DNA of 64,000 nucleotides from Bacillus sp. AZ43. GTDB taxonomy: Bacteria; Actinomycetota; Actinomycetes; Mycobacteriales; Geodermatophilaceae. The DNA lies in NCBI GenBank assembly GCA_004570425.1, contig SPQJ01000004.1, positions 62,001 to 126,000 of the forward strand, written 5' to 3'. Shown piece by piece: positions 45,728 through 54,619 of this stretch (the first letter of the stretch is position 1; each line of letters opens with the position of its first letter). The notes under the pieces are model-generated. The model searched no databases, was not told the origin of the DNA, and worked only from the letters and a program-made list of their open reading frames with translations. Made by a program: the position numbers and the translations under genes.

Positions 45728-48319
45728 TCAGCCGCGGGCGACGCTCAGGCCGCCGTCGCCGTCGGGCACGTCGGCCGGCCAGTCGACGACCACCTCGTCG
45801 CCGTCCCGGATGTCACCGGCGAGCAGCGCCTTGGCGAGCTGGTCGCCGATCGCCGACTGCACCAGGCGGCGCAGCGGCCGGGCGCCGTAGACGGGGTCGA
45901 ACCCGTTGAGCGCCAGCCACTCGCGGGCCGCGTCGGTGACCCGCAGCGTGAGCCGCCGGGCGGCCAGCCGGCGGGCCAGCACCCCGACCTGGATGTCGAC
46001 GATGCCGGCGAGCTCCTCGGTCCCGAGCGCCCGGAAGACGACGACGTCGTCGAGCCGGTTGAGGAACTCGGGCTTGAAGTGCGTCCGGACGACGTCCATG
46101 ACCGCGTCCCGCCGGCGCTCCTCGGGGACGGACTGGTCGGCGATGATCTGCGACCCGAGGTTCGAGGTCAGGATCAGGATCGTGTTCCGGAAGTCGACCG
46201 TCCGGCCCTGGCCGTCGGTCAGCCGCCCGTCGTCGAGCACCTGCAGCAGGACGTCGAAGACGTCGGGGTGGGCCTTCTCCACCTCGTCGAGCAGCACGAC
46301 CGTGTACGGCCGCCGCCGCACCGCCTCGGTCAGCTGGCCGCCGGCCTCGTAGCCGACGTAGCCGGGCGGGGCGCCGACCAGCCGGGCCACCGAGTGCTTC
46401 TCGGAGTACTCGCTCATGTCGATGCGGACCATCGCCCGCTCGTCGTCGAACAGGAACTCCGCCAGGGCCTTGGCCAGTTCGGTCTTGCCGACGCCGGTCG
46501 GGCCGAGGAACAGGAACGACCCGGTGGGCCGGTCGGGGTCGGCCACGCCGGACCGCGCGCGGCGGACGGCGTCGGATACGGCACGGACGGCGTCGGGCTG
46601 GCCGACGACGCGGCCGGCCAGGCCTTCCTCCATGCGCAGCAGCTTCTGGGTCTCGCCCTCGAGCAGCCGGCCGGCGGGGATGCCGGTCCAGGCCTGGACG
46701 ACCTCGGCGATGTCGTCGGGGCCGACCTCCTCCTTGAGCATCGACTCGCCGGAGGCCACCGAGTCCTCGGCCGCCGTCAGGGAGCGCTCCAGCTCGGGCA
46801 GCCGGCCGTAGCGCAGCTCCGCGGCGCGGGCCAGGTCGCCGTCGCGCTCGGCGCGCTCGGCCTCCAGGCGGACGGACTCCAGTTCCTCCTTGATCCGCTG
46901 GATCCGCTCGATGGCGGTCTTGTCCTGCTGCCAGCGGAAGGTCAGCTCGGCGAGCTCCTGCCGCCGGTTGGCGAGCTCCTCGCGCAGGGCGGCCAGGCGG
47001 TCCAGGGACGACGGGTCGTCCTCCTTGGACAGCGCCATCTCCTCGATCTCCATGCGGCGGACGGCGCGCTCCACCTCGTCGACCTCGACGGGGCGGCTGT
47101 CGATCTCCATGCGCAGCCGGCTGGCCGCCTCGTCGACCAGGTCGATCGCCTTGTCCGGCAGGAAGCGTGCCGTGACGTACCGGTCCGACAGCGTCGCCGC
47201 CGCCACGATCGCGGCGTCGGTGATGCGGACACCGTGGTGGACCTCGTAGCGCTCCTTGAGGCCGCGCAGGATGCCGATGGTGTCCTCGACGCTGGGCTCG
47301 CCGACGAAGACCTGCTGGAAGCGGCGCTCCAGCGCCGGGTCCTTCTCGATGTGCTCGCGGTACTCGTCGAGCGTGGTCGCGCCGACCATCCGCAGCTCGC
47401 CGCGGGCCAGCATCGGCTTGATCATGTTGCCGGCGTCCATGGCGGAGTCGCCGGTCGCGCCCGCGCCGACGATCGTGTGCAGCTCGTCGATGAAGGTGAC
47501 GATCTCGCCCTCGGCCTCGGTGATCTCCTGGAGCACGGCCTTGAGCCGCTCCTCGAACTCACCGCGGTACTTGGCCCCGGCGACCATCGCGCCGAGGTCG
47601 AGCGCCATGAGCCGCTTGCCCTTGAGGCTCTCCGGGACGTCGCCGGCGACGATCCGCTGGGCCAGGCCCTCGACGATCGCCGTCTTGCCGACGCCGGGCT
47701 CGCCGATGAGGACGGGATTGTTCTTCGTGCGCCGGGACAGCACCTGCACCACGCGGCGGATCTCGGTGTCCCGGCCGACGACCGGGTCGATCTTGCCGTC
47801 GCGCGCCCGCTGGGTGAGGTCGACGGCGTACTTCTCGAGGGCCTGGAACGTGGCCTCGGGGTCCGGGGTGGTCACCTTGCGGCCGCCGCGGACGGTGCGG
47901 AAGGCGGCCAGCAGGGTGTCGCGGGTGGCGCCCGCGCCGGTGAGCACGTCGCCGGCCTCGCCCTCGGAGCCGGCCAGCGCGACCAGCAGGTGCTCGGTGG
48001 AGATGTACTCGTCGCCCAGGGCGCTCGACTGCTCGCCCGCCGCGTTGATCACCCGCAGCAGCTCGCGGGAGGGCGAGGGCGCGGGGACCGTGGCGCCGCT
48101 GACGCTGGGCATGCGCCGCAGCGCGGCGTCGGCCTTGGCGCGGACGTCGGCCGGGTCGGCGCCCACCGCCGTGAGCAGCGGGCCGGCGATGCCGTCGGTC
48201 TGCTCCAGCAGGGCCACGAGGAGGTGCAGCGGCTCGAGCGCCGCCTGGCCGCGGGCGACGGCGAGACGCTGCGCCGCGGCGATGGCTTCCTGCGACCGGG
48301 TCGTGAGCTTGCTCTCCAT
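45728..48319 (-). CDS. clpB: ATP-dependent disaggregase ClpB
   Basis: ClpB unfolds and rescues aggregated proteins with DnaK. The 863-residue protein has an N-domain ([16 protein letters not shown]), a first AAA+ module with Walker A GEPGVGKT (about 204-211), a coiled-coil M-domain (about 405-525) and a second module with GPTGVGKT (about 606-613). [26 protein letters not shown] is intact. ATG at 48319 has a GAGG site; a 35-residue upstream extension is rejected. A HAIR operator 90 bp upstream indicates HspR control. Confidence 0.97.
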   Translation of the reverse strand: MESKLTTRSQEAIAAAQRLAVARGQAALEPLHLLVALLEQTDGIAGPLLTAVGADPADVRAKADAALRRMPSVSGATVPAPSPSRELLRVINAAGEQSSALGDEYISTEHLLVALAGSEGEAGDVLTGAGATRDTLLAAFRTVRGGRKVTTPDPEATFQALEKYAVDLTQRARDGKIDPVVGRDTEIRRVVQVLSRRTKNNPVLIGEPGVGKTAIVEGLAQRIVAGDVPESLKGKRLMALDLGAMVAGAKYRGEFEERLKAVLQEITEAEGEIVTFIDELHTIVGAGATGDSAMDAGNMIKPMLARGELRMVGATTLDEYREHIEKDPALERRFQQVFVGEPSVEDTIGILRGLKERYEVHHGVRITDAAIVAAATLSDRYVTARFLPDKAIDLVDEAASRLRMEIDSRPVEVDEVERAVRRMEIEEMALSKEDDPSSLDRLAALREELANRRQELAELTFRWQQDKTAIERIQRIKEELESVRLEAERAERDGDLARAAELRYGRLPELERSLTAAEDSVASGESMLKEEVGPDDIAEVVQAWTGIPAGRLLEGETQKLLRMEEGLAGRVVGQPDAVRAVSDAVRRARSGVADPDRPTGSFLFLGPTGVGKTELAKALAEFLFDDERAMVRIDMSEYSEKHSVARLVGAPPGYVGYEAGGQLTEAVRRRPYTVVLLDEVEKAHPDVFDVLLQVLDDGRLTDGQGRTVDFRNTILILTSNLGSQIIADQSVPEERRRDAVMDVVRTHFKPEFLNRLDDVVVFRALGTEELAGIVDIQVGVLARRLAARRLTLRVTDAAREWLALNGFDPVYGARPLRRLVQSAIGDQLAKALLAGDIRDGDEVVVDWPADVPDGDGGLSVARG

Positions 48320-48408
48320 GGTCGGGGAGGAGCTCCTCTCGTGTGGGTGGTCAGGGGCCGCCGGTCGGACTCCGGCGACAGGTGGTCGACCGGTGCAACG
48401 ACGACGAA

Positions 48409-48429
48409 GTTGAGTCTGTTCCACTCAAC
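48409..48429. promoter_or_regulatory. HAIR operator of clpB
   Basis: GTTGAGT-N7-ACTCAAC differs from the HspR consensus CTTGAGT-N7-ACTCAAG only at the two outer bases, which remain complementary to each other. The hspR gene itself is at 52268. Confidence 0.8.
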
Positions 48430-48512
48430 CTCGTTCCGTCCAACCGCCTCGCCCGCGTGGACGTGACCGGCGCGGGCAAGCGTGTGACCGTGGTGTTCAG
48501 GAACCGGCGTCC

Positions 48513-48518
48513 TAGACT
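48513..48518 (+). promoter_or_regulatory. -10 element of the leaderless ohrR promoter
   Basis: TAGACT ends 6 nt before the ATG at 48525, and no ribosome site is present between them. Confidence 0.5.
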
Positions 48519-48524
48519 CTGGGC

Positions 48525-48980
48525 ATGACCGCTCTGCCGGCACCCAGCGTCGCGCTCGACGACCAGCTGTGCTTCGCGCTGTACGCGGCCTCGCGGGCGG
48601 TGACGGCGCGCTACCGGCCGATGCTCGACGCGCTCGGCCTGACCTACCCCCAGTACCTGGTGATGATGCTGCTCTGGGAGGCCGACAACCAGACCGTGGG
48701 GCAGCTCGGGTCACGCCTGGCCCTCGACAGCGGCACCCTCTCGCCCCTGCTCAAGCGGCTCACGGCCGCCGGCCTGGTCACGCGGCACCGGCGGGTGGAG
48801 GACGAGCGCTCGGTCGCCATCGCCCTGACCGACGCGGGCCGCGCCCTCCAGGACAAGGCGCTCGCCATCTCCGAGGAGATGATCGGCGCCATCGGCTTCG
48901 ACACCAGCGAGTTCGACGACCTCATGGCGCGGCTGCGGCTGCTCACCGAGCGCGTCAACCGCGGCGAGGTCGTCTGCTGA
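48525..48980 (+). CDS. ohrR: MarR-family peroxide sensor, OhrR-like
   Basis: The 151-residue winged-helix repressor begins LDDQLCFALYAASRA; Cys16 is at the conserved peroxide-sensing position of OhrR. The segment LTYPQYLVMMLLWEADNQTVGQLGSRLALDSGTLSPLLKRLTAAGLV and the wing RHRRVEDERSVAIAL are typical. It lies directly upstream of an OsmC/Ohr-type peroxidase, its usual target. Organic hydroperoxide oxidising Cys16 would release DNA. The mRNA is probably leaderless. Confidence 0.9.
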   Translation: MTALPAPSVALDDQLCFALYAASRAVTARYRPMLDALGLTYPQYLVMMLLWEADNQTVGQLGSRLALDSGTLSPLLKRLTAAGLVTRHRRVEDERSVAIALTDAGRALQDKALAISEEMIGAIGFDTSEFDDLMARLRLLTERVNRGEVVC

Positions 48981-49064
48981 ACGCGTTGACCGCGCGACCG
49001 ATCGGGTAAGGGCCCGCCGACGCGCCGTCCAGGAGCGGGCGGCGCCCGGCACGGAAGAAGCGAC

Positions 49065-49505
49065 ATGCCCACTCGCACCGCACGCACCGCCTGGAACGGC
49101 ACCCTGCAGGACGGCTCCGGCCAGGTCGAGCTCTCCAGCTCCAAGGTCGGCACCTACGAGGTGTCCTTCCCCAAGCGCGCCGCCGACGAGGCCGGGGGGA
49201 CCACCAGCCCCGAGGAGCTCATCGCCGCCGCGCACTCCTCCTGCTTCGCGATGGCCCTCTCCAACGAGATCGGCAAGGCGGGCGGGACGCCGCAGTCGCT
49301 GGAGATCACCGCGGAGGTGACCCTGGGGCAGAAGGACGGGGGCCCGCACATCACGAAGATCGCCCTCACCGTCCGCGGCGAGGTCGACGGGCTCGACGCC
49401 GCGGGCTTCGAGCAGGCGGCCCAGGCAGCCAAGGCCGGATGCCCGGTGAGCAAGGCTCTGGCCGGCGTCGACGAGATCACCCTCGACGCCGCCCTCGAGC
49501 AGTAG
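49065..49505 (+). CDS. OsmC/Ohr-family peroxiredoxin
   Basis: This thiol peroxidase reduces organic hydroperoxides. The 146-residue protein has the two catalytic cysteines in AAAHSSCFAMALS (Cys60) and KAGCPVSKAL (Cys126), with the activating Glu in SPEELI. The SPEELIAAAHSSCF block is closer to the OsmC branch than to classical Ohr. ATG has an AGGAG-like stretch (GGAAGAAG) upstream. It follows ohrR by 84 nt on the same strand. A strong terminator ends the unit. Confidence 0.92.
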   Translation: MPTRTARTAWNGTLQDGSGQVELSSSKVGTYEVSFPKRAADEAGGTTSPEELIAAAHSSCFAMALSNEIGKAGGTPQSLEITAEVTLGQKDGGPHITKIALTVRGEVDGLDAAGFEQAAQAAKAGCPVSKALAGVDEITLDAALEQ

Positions 49506-49511
49506 GTCCCG

Positions 49512-49561
49512 CGACGACGACGGCCCGGTCCCCGCTGCGGGGGGCCGGGCCGTCGTCGTCG
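49512..49561. terminator. Bidirectional terminator between osmC and the DHA2 pump
   Basis: A 17-bp stem (49512-49528 with 49545-49561) lies between two convergent genes, 7 nt after the osmC stop and 5 nt from the stop of the other gene. Confidence 0.75.
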
Positions 49562-49565
49562 TGGC

Positions 49566-51215
49566 TCAGGAAGCGGGGAGCCCCGCCTCGTCGCGCAGCC
49601 GCTCCTCGTTGTTCCGCGTGCTGAGGGCGACCTCCCGGATCAGGACCACGGCGACGGCGGCGACCACCGCGATGACCGCGGAGATCAGGAAGATCCGCCC
49701 CGTGGCGTCGCCGTAGGAGACCCGGATCAGGGTCTGGATCGCCGGCGGGGCGTCGGTCAGGTTCGCCAGCCCCACCTCGCCGGAGCCCGCGGCCTGCGCG
49801 GCGCCCGGCACGTCGGCCAGGCCGGCCCGGATCAGGTCACCGACCCGGCTGGCGAGCACGGCGCCCAGCACCGAGACGCCGATCGTGCCGCCGAGGCTGC
49901 GGAAGAACGCCACCGCCGAGCTCGCCGCGCCCAGATCGCTCGCTGCCACCGTGTTCTGCACCGCGAGCACCAGGTTCTGCATCGTCATGCCGATGCCGAC
50001 GCCCAGGACGAACAGGAACGAGCACAGCAGCACCATGTCGGTCTCGTGGTCGACCACCGAGAGCAGCGCGAAGCCGACCACGACGAGCACGGATCCCGCG
50101 ACGAGGAACCGCTTCCACCGGCCGTACCTGGTGATCAGGATCCCGGAGACCGTCGAGGAGAGCAGCAGCCCCGCGACCATGGGGATGGTCAGCAGACCGG
50201 CCTCGGTCGGCGAGAAGCCTCGGGAGATCTGCAGGTACTGGCCCAGGAAGACCGACGAGCCGAACATCGCGATGCCGATCGCGATGCTGGCGATGATCGC
50301 CAGGGTCGTCGTCCGGTCGCGGAAGAGCCGCAGCGGGACGATGGGCTCCTTCGCCCTCAGCTCGGTGATCACGAAGGCGACGACCGCGGCGGCCCCGCCG
50401 CCCACGAACAGCGCCGTCTCGGTCGAGGCCCAGGCGAAGCTGTCGCCGGCCAGGGTGACCCAGACGAGCAGCGCCGAGACGCCGGCGGTGAGGAACGCCG
50501 CGCCCAGGTAGTCGATGTGCACGTCCCGCTTGGTCACCGGCAGGTGCAGCGTGCGCTGCAGCAGGACGAGGGCGACGAGGCCGAACGGCACACCGACGTA
50601 GAAGCACCAGCGCCAGCCCAGCCAGCTGGTGTCCACCAGCAGACCGCCCAGCAGCGGGCCGCCGACCGTGGCCACGGCCATGACGCTGCCCAGGAGGCCG
50701 GCGTACCGGCCGCGCTCGCGCGGGCTGATCATCGCGGCCATCGCGATCTGGACCAGCGCCTGCAGGCCGCCGAGGCCCAGGCCCTGCAGCACGCGCCAGG
50801 CGATCAGGGTGTCGACCGACTGGGAGAGCCCGGCCAGCACCGAGCCGACGACGAAGATGACGATCGAGAGCTGGATGAGCAGCTTCTTGCTGAAGAGATC
50901 GGCCAGCTTGCCCCAGATCGGCGTGGAGGCCGTCGACGCCAGCAGCGTCGCGGTGACCACCCAGGTGTACTGGCTCTGGGTGCCGCGCAGGTCGGTGATG
51001 ATCGTCGGCAGGGCGTTGGACACGATCGTCCCGGACAGGAACGCGACGAACATCGCGAGGAGCATCCCGGACAGCGCCGAGAGGATCTCCCGGTGCGTCA
51101 TCTGGCCCTGCTGCTCGACGGGGGGAAGCGCGGCGGCCCGCTGGGGCGCCTCGGCGGTGCTGGTCACGGTGCTCCTGGTGGTGTGGCGTGCGGGCGTGGT
51201 GGCGGCGGAGCTCAT
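49566..51215 (-). CDS. DHA2 (EmrB/QacA) family multidrug efflux transporter
   Basis: The 549-residue proton antiporter has 14 predicted helices. Motifs include LSGTIVSNALPTIITDL (DHA2 helix 1), WVVTATLLASTASTPIWGKLADLFSKK (motif A) and WRVLQGLGLGG. GSVMAVATVGGPLLGGLLVD is motif C of antiporters. An additional loop near the C-terminus (about 435-475) is extracytoplasmic. The ATG at 51215 overlaps the upstream MarR stop by 4 nt. Regulation by that MarR and an operator upstream is evident; the drug or metabolite exported is unknown. Confidence 0.93.
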   Translation of the reverse strand: MSSAATTPARHTTRSTVTSTAEAPQRAAALPPVEQQGQMTHREILSALSGMLLAMFVAFLSGTIVSNALPTIITDLRGTQSQYTWVVTATLLASTASTPIWGKLADLFSKKLLIQLSIVIFVVGSVLAGLSQSVDTLIAWRVLQGLGLGGLQALVQIAMAAMISPRERGRYAGLLGSVMAVATVGGPLLGGLLVDTSWLGWRWCFYVGVPFGLVALVLLQRTLHLPVTKRDVHIDYLGAAFLTAGVSALLVWVTLAGDSFAWASTETALFVGGGAAAVVAFVITELRAKEPIVPLRLFRDRTTTLAIIASIAIGIAMFGSSVFLGQYLQISRGFSPTEAGLLTIPMVAGLLLSSTVSGILITRYGRWKRFLVAGSVLVVVGFALLSVVDHETDMVLLCSFLFVLGVGIGMTMQNLVLAVQNTVAASDLGAASSAVAFFRSLGGTIGVSVLGAVLASRVGDLIRAGLADVPGAAQAAGSGEVGLANLTDAPPAIQTLIRVSYGDATGRIFLISAVIAVVAAVAVVLIREVALSTRNNEERLRDEAGLPAS

Positions 51216-51703
51216 CGCGGGCTCGGCACGGGCGTGCGGGCGGCGCCGGCCCTCGGCACGCCGGCGTTCGCGACGTCGGCGACGAGCCGCTCGAGGAGAT
51301 CGGTGAGCGTGCGCGCGTCCCGCTCGTCCCAGCCGGAGAGCGCGTTCAGGGCCCACTCCGAGCGCAGGGCGCGGGTCGCCCGCAGGGCCTCGGCCCCGGC
51401 CGGGGTGATGCTGAGCAGGCTGGCCCGGCCGTCGGCCGGGTCGGGGTGGCGCTCGAGGTAGCCGTCCCGCTCCAGGACGGCGACCTGCCGGCTGGCGACG
51501 GAGACGTCGATGCCGGCGTGCGCGGCGAGGGCGCTGCAGCGCTGGGCGCCGTCGCGCTCGAGCGGGAGGAGCAGCGACCAGCCGAAGGAGGGCAGGTCGC
51601 CGTTGACGGAGGCGGCGGCGCGGCTGCTGACCTGTCGGCCGGTGCGGATGAGCTGGACGAGGCCGGCGGTCAGCCGGTCCCGCGTGGCGGGGGTGACGGG
51701 CAT
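51212..51703 (-). CDS. MarR-family repressor of the DHA2 pump
   Basis: With the ATG at 51703 the protein has 163 residues, starting MPVTPATRDRLTAGLVQLIRT. The winged helix is CSALAAHAGIDVSVASRQVAVLERDGYLERHPDPADGRASLLSITPAG. The start 12 codons upstream (51739) would lie within the operator and promoter, so it is rejected. A GAGGACC site precedes 51703. It is coupled to the efflux gene by a 4-nt overlap and preceded by a long inverted repeat, so it probably represses its own operon until a ligand binds. Confidence 0.9.
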   Translation of the reverse strand: MPVTPATRDRLTAGLVQLIRTGRQVSSRAAASVNGDLPSFGWSLLLPLERDGAQRCSALAAHAGIDVSVASRQVAVLERDGYLERHPDPADGRASLLSITPAGAEALRATRALRSEWALNALSGWDERDARTLTDLLERLVADVANAGVPRAGAARTPVPSPR

Positions 51704-51727
51704 GAGGTCCTCGAGGTGAGGAAAAGG

Positions 51728-51768
51728 TGCAGACCGCAACCATATACCTGATTGGTTGCGGTCTGCAA
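51728..51768 (-). promoter_or_regulatory. MarR operator overlapping the efflux operon promoter
   Basis: A perfect 15-bp inverted repeat (TGCAGACCGCAACCA at 51728-51742, its complement at 51753-51767) surrounds 10 bp. On the minus strand TTGCAG (complement of 51763-51768) and TATATG (complement of 51741-51746) form a promoter with a 16-bp spacer, wholly covered by the repeat. Confidence 0.7.
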
Positions 51769-51800
51769 CGTCTTACCCGTCACCCCGCTCACGGAGCCGG

Positions 51801-52271
51801 TCAGGGAGCGGCGCTCGCGTCCTGCGCCTCGCCGACCCGGTTCAGCCGGCCCAGCAGCTCCCCGAGGCGGGCGACGTCCTCGGCCGGCCAGTCCCCCAGG
51901 TCGGCCTCCCAGCGGGCGCGCCGGGCGGCCCGGATGCGGGCGAGCCGGGCCGAGCCCTCCGCCGACGGCGTCAGCACCTGCGCCCGCCCGTCCACCGGAT
52001 CCGGTGCCCGGTCGACCAGCCCGAGGTCGGCGAGCTGGGACACCTGCCGGCTGACGGTGCTCTTGTCGAGCCCGAGCCGCGCCACCAGGTCGCTCGCGCG
52101 CAGCGGGCCGGCGTCCTCGAGCAGCGCGAGCAGCCCGTAGGCGGCGCCGTCGAGGTCGGGGTGCAGGGCGCTGGCCAGCCGGGCGGACATGGCGCGGGCA
52201 CGGCGCAGCAGCAGGCCGATCTCGCGCTCCAGCCGGGTGAACGCCTCGTCGGGGTCGATCCCCGAGCTCAC
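51801..52271 (-). CDS. MarR-family regulator at the end of the dnaK operon
   Basis: The 156-residue protein has FTRLEREIGLLLRRARAMSARLASALHPDLDGAAYGLLALLEDAG, the winged helix ASDLVARLGLDKSTVSRQVSQLADLGLVDRAPDPVDGRAQVLTPS and a helical tail. The GTG overlaps the hspR stop by 4 nt (GTGA), so it is co-translated with the chaperone operon. This makes it a heat-shock-operon member, which is unusual. It has no cysteine at an OhrR-like position. Its targets are unknown; the adjacent efflux operon carries its own MarR. Confidence 0.88.
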   Translation of the reverse strand: MSSGIDPDEAFTRLEREIGLLLRRARAMSARLASALHPDLDGAAYGLLALLEDAGPLRASDLVARLGLDKSTVSRQVSQLADLGLVDRAPDPVDGRAQVLTPSAEGSARLARIRAARRARWEADLGDWPAEDVARLGELLGRLNRVGEAQDASAAP

Positions 52272-52705
52272 CGCTCGCCCCGGGGGCGCCAGACGACGAG
52301 CGCGGAGCTGGGCCGGCGCTGCGGCACCAGGTCCCGGCGGTAACCCGCCGGGACGGCGGCCTCCGCGGCCATCCGGCGCGCCTCGGCGACGTCGAGGGCC
52401 TCCAGGAGCTCGCGGACGCGCGACTGCAGCGCCTCCACCTGCGACTCCAGGTCGATGATGCGCTTGATCCCGGCGAGGTTGACGCCGTCCTCCTGGGACA
52501 GCCGCTGGACCTCCCGGAGCAGGGCCACGTCGCGCGGGCTGTACCGCCGGCCTCCACCGGGCGTGCGTCCCGGGCTCACCAGGCCCAGCCGGTCGTACTG
52601 CCGCAGGGTCTGCGCGTGCATGCCGGCCAGTTCGGCGGCCACGGAGATCACGAAGACCGGCGCGTCCTCGGCGACGGCACGGGCCGCGTCCTGCGCGCTC
52701 CTCAC
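52268..52705 (-). CDS. hspR: Heat-shock repressor HspR (MerR family)
   Basis: HspR binds HAIR sequences with DnaK as co-repressor. The 145-residue protein has the MerR-type helix-turn-helix [66 protein letters not shown] followed by a coiled coil (residues 85-110) and a basic tail. Its GTG overlaps the dnaJ stop by 4 nt. HAIR sites lie upstream of dnaK and clpB in this window, so the circuit is self-contained. Confidence 0.94.
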   Translation of the reverse strand: MRSAQDAARAVAEDAPVFVISVAAELAGMHAQTLRQYDRLGLVSPGRTPGGGRRYSPRDVALLREVQRLSQEDGVNLAGIKRIIDLESQVEALQSRVRELLEALDVAEARRMAAEAAVPAGYRRDLVPQRRPSSALVVWRPRGER

Positions 52706-53904
52706 CTGCCGCCTCCTGCCTCCACCGCCGCGGTGATCTGCGGCCGCGGGTCCTCGTCCATCTCCTCGGCGAGATTCTCGATCGCCTTGCGCTGGGCGGG
52801 CGTCAGCCGGACCGGGACCGCCACCTCCACCGTGACCAGCAGGTCGCCGGCGCGGCCCTTGCCCTGGACGCCCCGGCCGCGGACGCGGAGGGTGCGCCCG
52901 CTCGCGGTGCCGGCGGGCACCTTGAGCGACACGTTCCCGTCGAGCGTCGGCACGGTGAGCGTCGTGCCCAGCGCCGCCTCGGCGAAGGTGATCGGCACGG
53001 TCAGCGTCAGGTCGTCGCCCTTGCGCCCGAACAGCTCGTGCTCGGACACGTGGACGACGACGAACAGGTCACCCGCCGGCCCACCGCGCCGTCCCGGGGC
53101 GCCCTTGCCGGCCAGCCGGATGCGCTGGCCGTCCTTGACCCCGGCCGGGATGCGGACGGTGATGGTGCGGGTCTGGGTGGTGACGCCGTTGCCGGCGCAG
53201 GTCGGGCACGGGTCGTCGACCACCGAGCCGGTGCCGCGGCAGTTGCGGCAGGGCTCGGAGAAGGCGAACGCCCCCTGGCTCCGGCTGGTCACGCCGGCGC
53301 CCTGGCACACCGGGCAGGTGTGCGGGCTCGTGCCCGGCTTCGCCCCGCTGCCGTTGCAGGTCGGGCAGGTGCCCGGGCTCTGCATGCGCAGCGGGACGGT
53401 GACGCCGAGGGCCGCCTCGTCGAACGAGAGCGTCGCCTCGGTCTCGACGTCCTGGCCGCGGGCCGGACCGGAGGCCGCCTGGCTGCGGGCGCGGGCTCCC
53501 CCGCCGGCGGCACCGCCGAAGATGCCGCCCAGCAGGTCGCCGAGGCCGCCCGCGCCACGGGCGCCGCCGGCGCCGGCGGCGCCCCCGAACAGGTCGCCGA
53601 GGTCGAACGGCTGACCGCCGCCGCCCCCGGGGAACCCGCCGGGGAAGCCGCCCGGCCGGCCGCCGCCGCCGAACAGCCTGCGGGCCTCGTCGTACTCGGT
53701 CCGCCGCTTGGTGTCCGACAGCACGTCGTAGGCCTCGGAGACGTCCTTGAAGCGCGCCTCGGCCTCGGTGTTGCCCGGGTTCTTGTCCGGGTGCAGCTCC
53801 TGCGCGAGCTTGCGGTAGGCCTTCTTGATGGCCGCCGCGTCGGCGTCCTTCGGGACGCCCAGCGCGGCGTAGTAGTCCTTCTCGATGAAGTCCCGGGTGC
53901 TCAT
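52702..53904 (-). CDS. dnaJ: Co-chaperone DnaJ
   Basis: DnaJ delivers substrates to DnaK and stimulates its ATPase. The 400-residue protein has a J-domain with LHPDKNPGN (HPD near residues 38-40) and a Gly/Phe-rich linker (about 78-155). Four zinc-finger repeats follow: [27 protein letters not shown] and CPTCAGNGV. The C-terminal substrate domains end the chain. It lies 19 nt after grpE and overlaps hspR by 4 nt. All hallmarks are intact; this is the DnaJ1 type found in dnaK operons of actinomycetes. Confidence 0.96.
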   Translation of the reverse strand: MSTRDFIEKDYYAALGVPKDADAAAIKKAYRKLAQELHPDKNPGNTEAEARFKDVSEAYDVLSDTKRRTEYDEARRLFGGGGRPGGFPGGFPGGGGGQPFDLGDLFGGAAGAGGARGAGGLGDLLGGIFGGAAGGGARARSQAASGPARGQDVETEATLSFDEAALGVTVPLRMQSPGTCPTCNGSGAKPGTSPHTCPVCQGAGVTSRSQGAFAFSEPCRNCRGTGSVVDDPCPTCAGNGVTTQTRTITVRIPAGVKDGQRIRLAGKGAPGRRGGPAGDLFVVVHVSEHELFGRKGDDLTLTVPITFAEAALGTTLTVPTLDGNVSLKVPAGTASGRTLRVRGRGVQGKGRAGDLLVTVEVAVPVRLTPAQRKAIENLAEEMDEDPRPQITAAVEAGGGR

Positions 53905-53923
53905 CGGGCGCCCCCTCTCTGGA

Positions 53924-54619
53924 TCAGTCGGACGCCGGAGCGCCGGTCTCGTCGGCCGACGGGCCCGGCTCCGCGGCCGGCGCCGGGCTCTCGGGCTCGG
54001 TCACCGCGACCATCGCCGTCCGCAGGACGCGGTCGCCGCGGCGGAAACCCTGCCGCAGCACGGTGGTCGCGGTCGGGACGCTCACCTCCGACGACGTGTC
54101 GTGGATGACCGCCTCGTGCAGCGACGGGTCGAACGGGTCGCCGGCCACGCCGAACGCCTCCACGCCCAGGCCGTCGAGCAGCCCGAGGACGCGATCGGCC
54201 ACGACCTTGAAGGCGCCGGTGAGGTCGCCGTGGTCGCGGGCCCGCTCGATGTCGTCGACGATCGGGAACAGCTGGAGCGCGAACCGCTCGGCCGCCTGGT
54301 CGACGACGAGGCTGCGGTCGCGGTCGACCCGCCGCCGGTAGTTGGCGTACTCCGCGGTGACCCGCTGCAGGTCCTCCGTGCGCTCGGCCAGCTGCTTCTC
54401 CAGGTCGCCGCCCGCGCCGGGTGCGGCCGGGGCCTGGGTCGGCTGCTCGTCGACCGGTGTCTCGTGCTCGCTCATCTGCTCCCCTGGGGCGGCTGGATCG
54501 GGTGCGGAACCGGAGGTGCCGGCCGGCTGTGCGCCGGCCGGCACCCGCACCGCACCCGTGACCGGGTCGATGCGCCGCTTGTCGTGGATCACGACGCGCG
54601 GCTCCTGCGGCTCGCTCAT
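53924..54619 (-). CDS. grpE: Nucleotide exchange factor GrpE
   Basis: GrpE releases ADP from DnaK. The 231-residue protein has a disordered N-terminal part (residues 1-70), then the long coiled coil [30 protein letters not shown], followed by [41 protein letters not shown] and the beta domain [12 protein letters not shown] and [19 protein letters not shown]. The ATG at 54619 overlaps the dnaK stop by 4 nt. An internal ATG ([10 protein letters not shown]) is a shorter alternative but lies after the conserved opening [15 protein letters not shown]. Confidence 0.95.
   Translation of the reverse strand: MSEPQEPRVVIHDKRRIDPVTGAVRVPAGAQPAGTSGSAPDPAAPGEQMSEHETPVDEQPTQAPAAPGAGGDLEKQLAERTEDLQRVTAEYANYRRRVDRDRSLVVDQAAERFALQLFPIVDDIERARDHGDLTGAFKVVADRVLGLLDGLGVEAFGVAGDPFDPSLHEAVIHDTSSEVSVPTATTVLRQGFRRGDRVLRTAMVAVTEPESPAPAAEPGPSADETGAPASD

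Noticed and set aside
51727-52140. Plus-strand ORF starting in the MarR operator
   Set aside because: It is antisense to a clear MarR gene and would begin within the operator; its translation has no domain character.
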